From the NCBI GenBank assembly GCA_904502245.1, contig CAJGDN010000041.1, positions 1-8,040 on the forward strand: a stretch of DNA of 8,040 nucleotides, written 5' to 3'. Positions 6,530 to 8,040 of this stretch are shown here, piece after piece. How positions within the stretch are numbered: the first letter of the stretch is position 1; every line of letters starts with the position of its first letter. Both the position numbers and the translations under genes were made by a program. The notes below the pieces were generated by a model. That model was given only the letters and a program-made list of their open reading frames with translations, did not search any database and was not told the origin of the DNA. The stretch comes from an uncultured Alphaproteobacteria bacterium (lineage in GTDB: Bacteria; Pseudomonadota; Alphaproteobacteria; Rs-D84).

Positions 6530-6534
6530 GTAAA
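6521..6534. promoter_or_regulatory. Dyad TTTAC-GCAA-GTAAA over the nrdR -35 region
   Basis: A perfect 5-bp inverted repeat, TTTAC and GTAAA, flanks four bases. It covers the putative nrdR -35 and lies about 130 bases upstream of ccrM. It resembles an operator for a dimeric regulator, but I cannot name the protein. It is short enough to occur by chance in AT-rich DNA. Confidence 0.3.
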
Positions 6535-6548
6535 TTTATTTATATGCA

Positions 6549-6562
6549 AAAAATGCATTTTT
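6549..6562. repeat. 14-bp perfect palindrome AAAAATGCATTTTT in the nrdR-ccrM intergenic region
   Basis: A fully symmetric palindrome centred on ATGCAT, midway between the two divergent starts. It could be a protein-binding site. With A and T runs forming most of it, chance origin is quite possible. Confidence 0.4.
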
Positions 6563-6627
6563 ATAAAAAATCAAGCCCTTTATTTAATTTTTTTCGCCCC
6601 CACCACAACTTTTTTACACCCAAAATA

Positions 6628-6636
6628 TGATAAAAT
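6628..6636 (+). promoter_or_regulatory. Extended -10 promoter (TGaTAAAAT) for ccrM
   Basis: TGA followed by TAAAAT (5 of 6 to TATAAT) is an extended -10 with no clear -35 at the usual distance. Transcription would start near 6643, giving a leader of about 19 bases that contains the ribosome site. No paired TTAA-N7-TTAA CtrA box is visible in the gap. Confidence 0.45.
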
Positions 6637-6644
6637 GTATACCA

Positions 6645-6650
6645 GTGGAG
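6645..6650 (+). promoter_or_regulatory. Shine-Dalgarno GTGGAG for ccrM
   Basis: GGAG at 6647-6650 lies 11 bases before ATG 6662, a little long but the best candidate. It supports this start over any upstream in-frame start, since the frame stays open back into the nrdR region without family sequence. Confidence 0.55.
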
Positions 6651-6661
6651 AAAACAGAGAG

Positions 6662-7762
6662 ATGAACAAATACCTGAACCAAATTTTACTAGGCGACTGC
6701 TTAGAATTAATGCGTGGGATTCCTGATGGTTCAGTTGACGCTGTTTTCGCGGACCCACCATATAATCTACAATTGGGTGCCAAGACCCTGTATCGTCCCG
6801 AAGATCAAACTGCTGCACGTGCAGTACGCGACGAATGGGATTCATTTGCATCAAATGCGGAATACGACGAATTTACACGTGCCTGGTTGACTGAATGCAA
6901 ACGCGTATTAAAACCAAATGGTGCGATGTGGACAATCGGCAGTTATCACAACATCTTCCGCGTTGGTTCAATTTTACAGGACATGGGATTTTGGATTTTG
7001 AATGACGTTGTTTGGGTAAAAACAAACCCTATGCCAAATTTCCGTGGTACACGTTTTACCAATGCGCACGAAACATTAATCTGGGCAACACCAACCAAGA
7101 CCGGGAAATACACATTTAATTATGAAACTATGAAAAAATTAAATGGTGGCAAACAGATGCGTTCTGATTGGGATTTAAATATCTGTCTGGGTGAAGAACG
7201 TGTCAAAGGTAATGACGGGAAAAGTCTGCACAACACACAAAAACCACTGGATTTATTACATCGCGTTATTTTGGCATCAACCAAACCCGGCGACATAATT
7301 CTGGACCCCTTTATGGGTTCGGGCACAACGGCTGCGGCCGCACGCGAATTGGGGCGTCAATTTATTGGCATCGAACGCGAACCAGAATACATCGCTGCGG
7401 CGCGCGAACGTGTTGCAAATGTTAAACCAATTGATTTATCAGATATCGAAGTATCCAAACCAAAACGCGACGAAATCCGCGTTGCATTCAAAGAATTAAT
7501 CGAAGCAGGTTTGTTATACGTTGGCCAAACACTGGTCAGCCCACGCGGTGAACGCGTTATGATTACACACGACGGTCAGTTAACACACCAATTACACGGC
7601 AAGGCGTCAATCCACGTCATGGCTGCAAAACTGCAACGCAGTGTCAGTTTTAACGGTTGGGATTATTGGTCCGCCGAAAAACGTGATGGCACATTGGTTG
7701 CAATTGATGAACTGCGCAAATATATCCGCCAGATAAAATCGGACATGAAAAAAGTCGCATAA
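6662..7762 (+). CDS. ccrM: CcrM-type DNA adenine-N6 methyltransferase (GANTC)
   Basis: The 366-aa beta-class methyltransferase transfers a methyl group from S-adenosylmethionine to the adenine of GANTC, the cell-cycle methylase of alphaproteobacteria. It starts MNKYLNQILLGDCLELM, the standard N-terminus. The catalytic motif DPPYNLQL begins at D31. The AdoMet motif DPFMGSGTTAAAA is at 215-227, preceded by HNTQKPLDLLHR (190-201). The order DPPY first, FxGxG second defines the beta class, with the target-recognition region between them. Residues ~268-358 form the RAMA domain (LIEAGLLYVGQTL, NGWDYWSAEKRDGTLVAIDELR truncated at its core 331-351), which helps CcrM grip DNA. Length is close to the Caulobacter enzyme (358). 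The open frame extends upstream to 6335, but that part is antisense to nrdR and has no family character. No cognate restriction endonuclease gene is adjacent, so this is an orphan regulatory methylase. It diverges from nrdR and ends at a strong terminator. Confidence 0.96.
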   Translation: MNKYLNQILLGDCLELMRGIPDGSVDAVFADPPYNLQLGAKTLYRPEDQTAARAVRDEWDSFASNAEYDEFTRAWLTECKRVLKPNGAMWTIGSYHNIFRVGSILQDMGFWILNDVVWVKTNPMPNFRGTRFTNAHETLIWATPTKTGKYTFNYETMKKLNGGKQMRSDWDLNICLGEERVKGNDGKSLHNTQKPLDLLHRVILASTKPGDIILDPFMGSGTTAAAARELGRQFIGIEREPEYIAAARERVANVKPIDLSDIEVSKPKRDEIRVAFKELIEAGLLYVGQTLVSPRGERVMITHDGQLTHQLHGKASIHVMAAKLQRSVSFNGWDYWSAEKRDGTLVAIDELRKYIRQIKSDMKKVA

Positions 7763-7775
7763 TTCAGATAAAAAT

Positions 7776-7803
7776 ACCGCCCAATGGGCGGTTTATTTTT
7801 TTA
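7776..7803. terminator. Terminator after ccrM, probably bidirectional
   Basis: A perfect 7-bp stem, ACCGCCC (7776-7782) with GGGCGGT (7786-7792), closes an AAT loop and is followed by TTATTTTTTTA. It is 13 bases after the ccrM stop. Read on the minus strand it is followed by TATTTTTAT, so it may also end the tRNA-Pro transcript. Confidence 0.85.
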
Positions 7804-7880
<77 letters not shown>

Positions 7881-7989
7881 TTATTCACAAATAGACATGC
7901 TTTTGCTGGATTTGTATGATTTACAGCCGTTGGCTTAGGTGGATATTTATTGCTATTTACTGCTACAAAATATCTACTCAACCTATTTC

Positions 7990-8040
7990 ATGTGCTCCAA
8001 AATCGCTCCAAAATCAAATCTTGTAATGCAAAAAATCTAT
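7990..8040 (+). CDS. Possible 5' end of a gene running off the right edge (unidentified)
   Basis: From ATG 7990 the frame reads MCSKIAPKSNLVMQKIY and stays open to the window edge. The next stop upstream in the same frame is the TAG at 7936-7938. ATG 8026 is a second start in the same frame. The tandem 11-base repeat falls within its first codons. No good Shine-Dalgarno is visible. A short repeat-rich start next to a tRNA is reminiscent of tyrosine-integrase genes of integrative elements, but only 17 codons are visible, so no function is assigned. Confidence 0.2.
   Translation, partial: MCSKIAPKSNLVMQKIY
7994..8015 (+). repeat. Perfect tandem repeat of an 11-base unit (GCTCCAAAATC x2)
   Basis: GCTCCAAAATC occurs at 7994-8004 and again immediately at 8005-8015. 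It lies 113 bases from the tRNA-Pro 5' end. Paired direct repeats of this size beside a tRNA can be arm-type binding sites of a tyrosine recombinase. That interpretation is inference; the repeat itself is certain. Confidence 0.75.

Larger units (their letters stand above)
7881..8040. other. tRNA upstream flank with no recognised complete gene
   Basis: These 160 AT-rich bases lie upstream of the tRNA 5' end. I found no clear tRNA promoter and no RNA gene. The only structure is the tandem 11-base repeat and an open frame leaving the window, both listed separately. Confidence 0.5.

Noticed and set aside
6335..6661. Upstream extension of the ccrM frame (109 extra residues)
   Set aside because: It is antisense to nrdR, has no methyltransferase family sequence, and the ATG at 6662 has a promoter, a ribosome site and the standard CcrM N-terminus.
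6493..6661. NrdR box in the nrdR-ccrM gap (autoregulation)
   Set aside because: I searched for an ACAC..ATAT..GTGT-type 16-mer pair and found only loose AT-rich resemblance.

Overview
This window looks like core chromosome of an AT-rich alphaproteobacterium. Three things point there: a CcrM-type GANTC adenine methyltransferase with its C-terminal RAMA domain, a phosphoglycerate kinase whose C-terminus has the alphaproteobacterial wording (GGGDTVAAL, then YVST.GGAFLE), and an NrdR/RNase HII/lytic transglycosylase neighbourhood typical of the class. The moderate AT bias, short intergenic gaps and a secreted choloylglycine-hydrolase-family enzyme would fit a host- or gut-associated lineage, but that last step is inference.

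Layout from left to right. Bases 1-788 (+) hold a broken or frameshifted region. The first ~140 bases encode a piece of an M16 (insulinase-type) peptidase in frame 1. The reading then continues one frame over as a 215-codon ORF with an HExxGH motif, and ends at a clean terminator. Bases 977-2056 (+) encode a secreted Ntn hydrolase of the bile salt hydrolase / penicillin V acylase family. It converges on pgk, and the two share a bidirectional terminator. Bases 2097-3885 (-) are a tight rnhB-pgk pair overlapping by 20 bases. A short gap with back-to-back promoters separates it from a 90-residue two-helix membrane protein (3957-4229, +) of unknown function. Bases 4256-6492 (-) are nrdR followed 11 bases later by a soluble lytic transglycosylase. 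Diverging from nrdR is ccrM (6662-7762, +), closed by a terminator. Next comes tRNA-Pro(CGG) on the minus strand. The last 160 bases carry a perfect tandem 11-base repeat and an open frame running off the edge, possibly the start of a mobile-element gene.

How the genes relate: most are housekeeping. ccrM methylates GANTC after replication and in this class acts as a cell-cycle regulator. NrdR represses ribonucleotide reductase genes, RNase HII removes misincorporated ribonucleotides, and Slt remodels peptidoglycan. This makes a loose DNA-replication and cell-cycle neighbourhood. Pgk serves glycolysis, and the secreted hydrolase acts on amide-linked small molecules outside the cytoplasm.

I do not see a clear new multi-gene defence or mobile system. 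The points most worth a second look are the M16/HExxGH frame break, the export-coupled maturation of the Ntn hydrolase, the divergent promoter regions with apparently leaderless starts, and the repeat-bearing right edge next to the tRNA.
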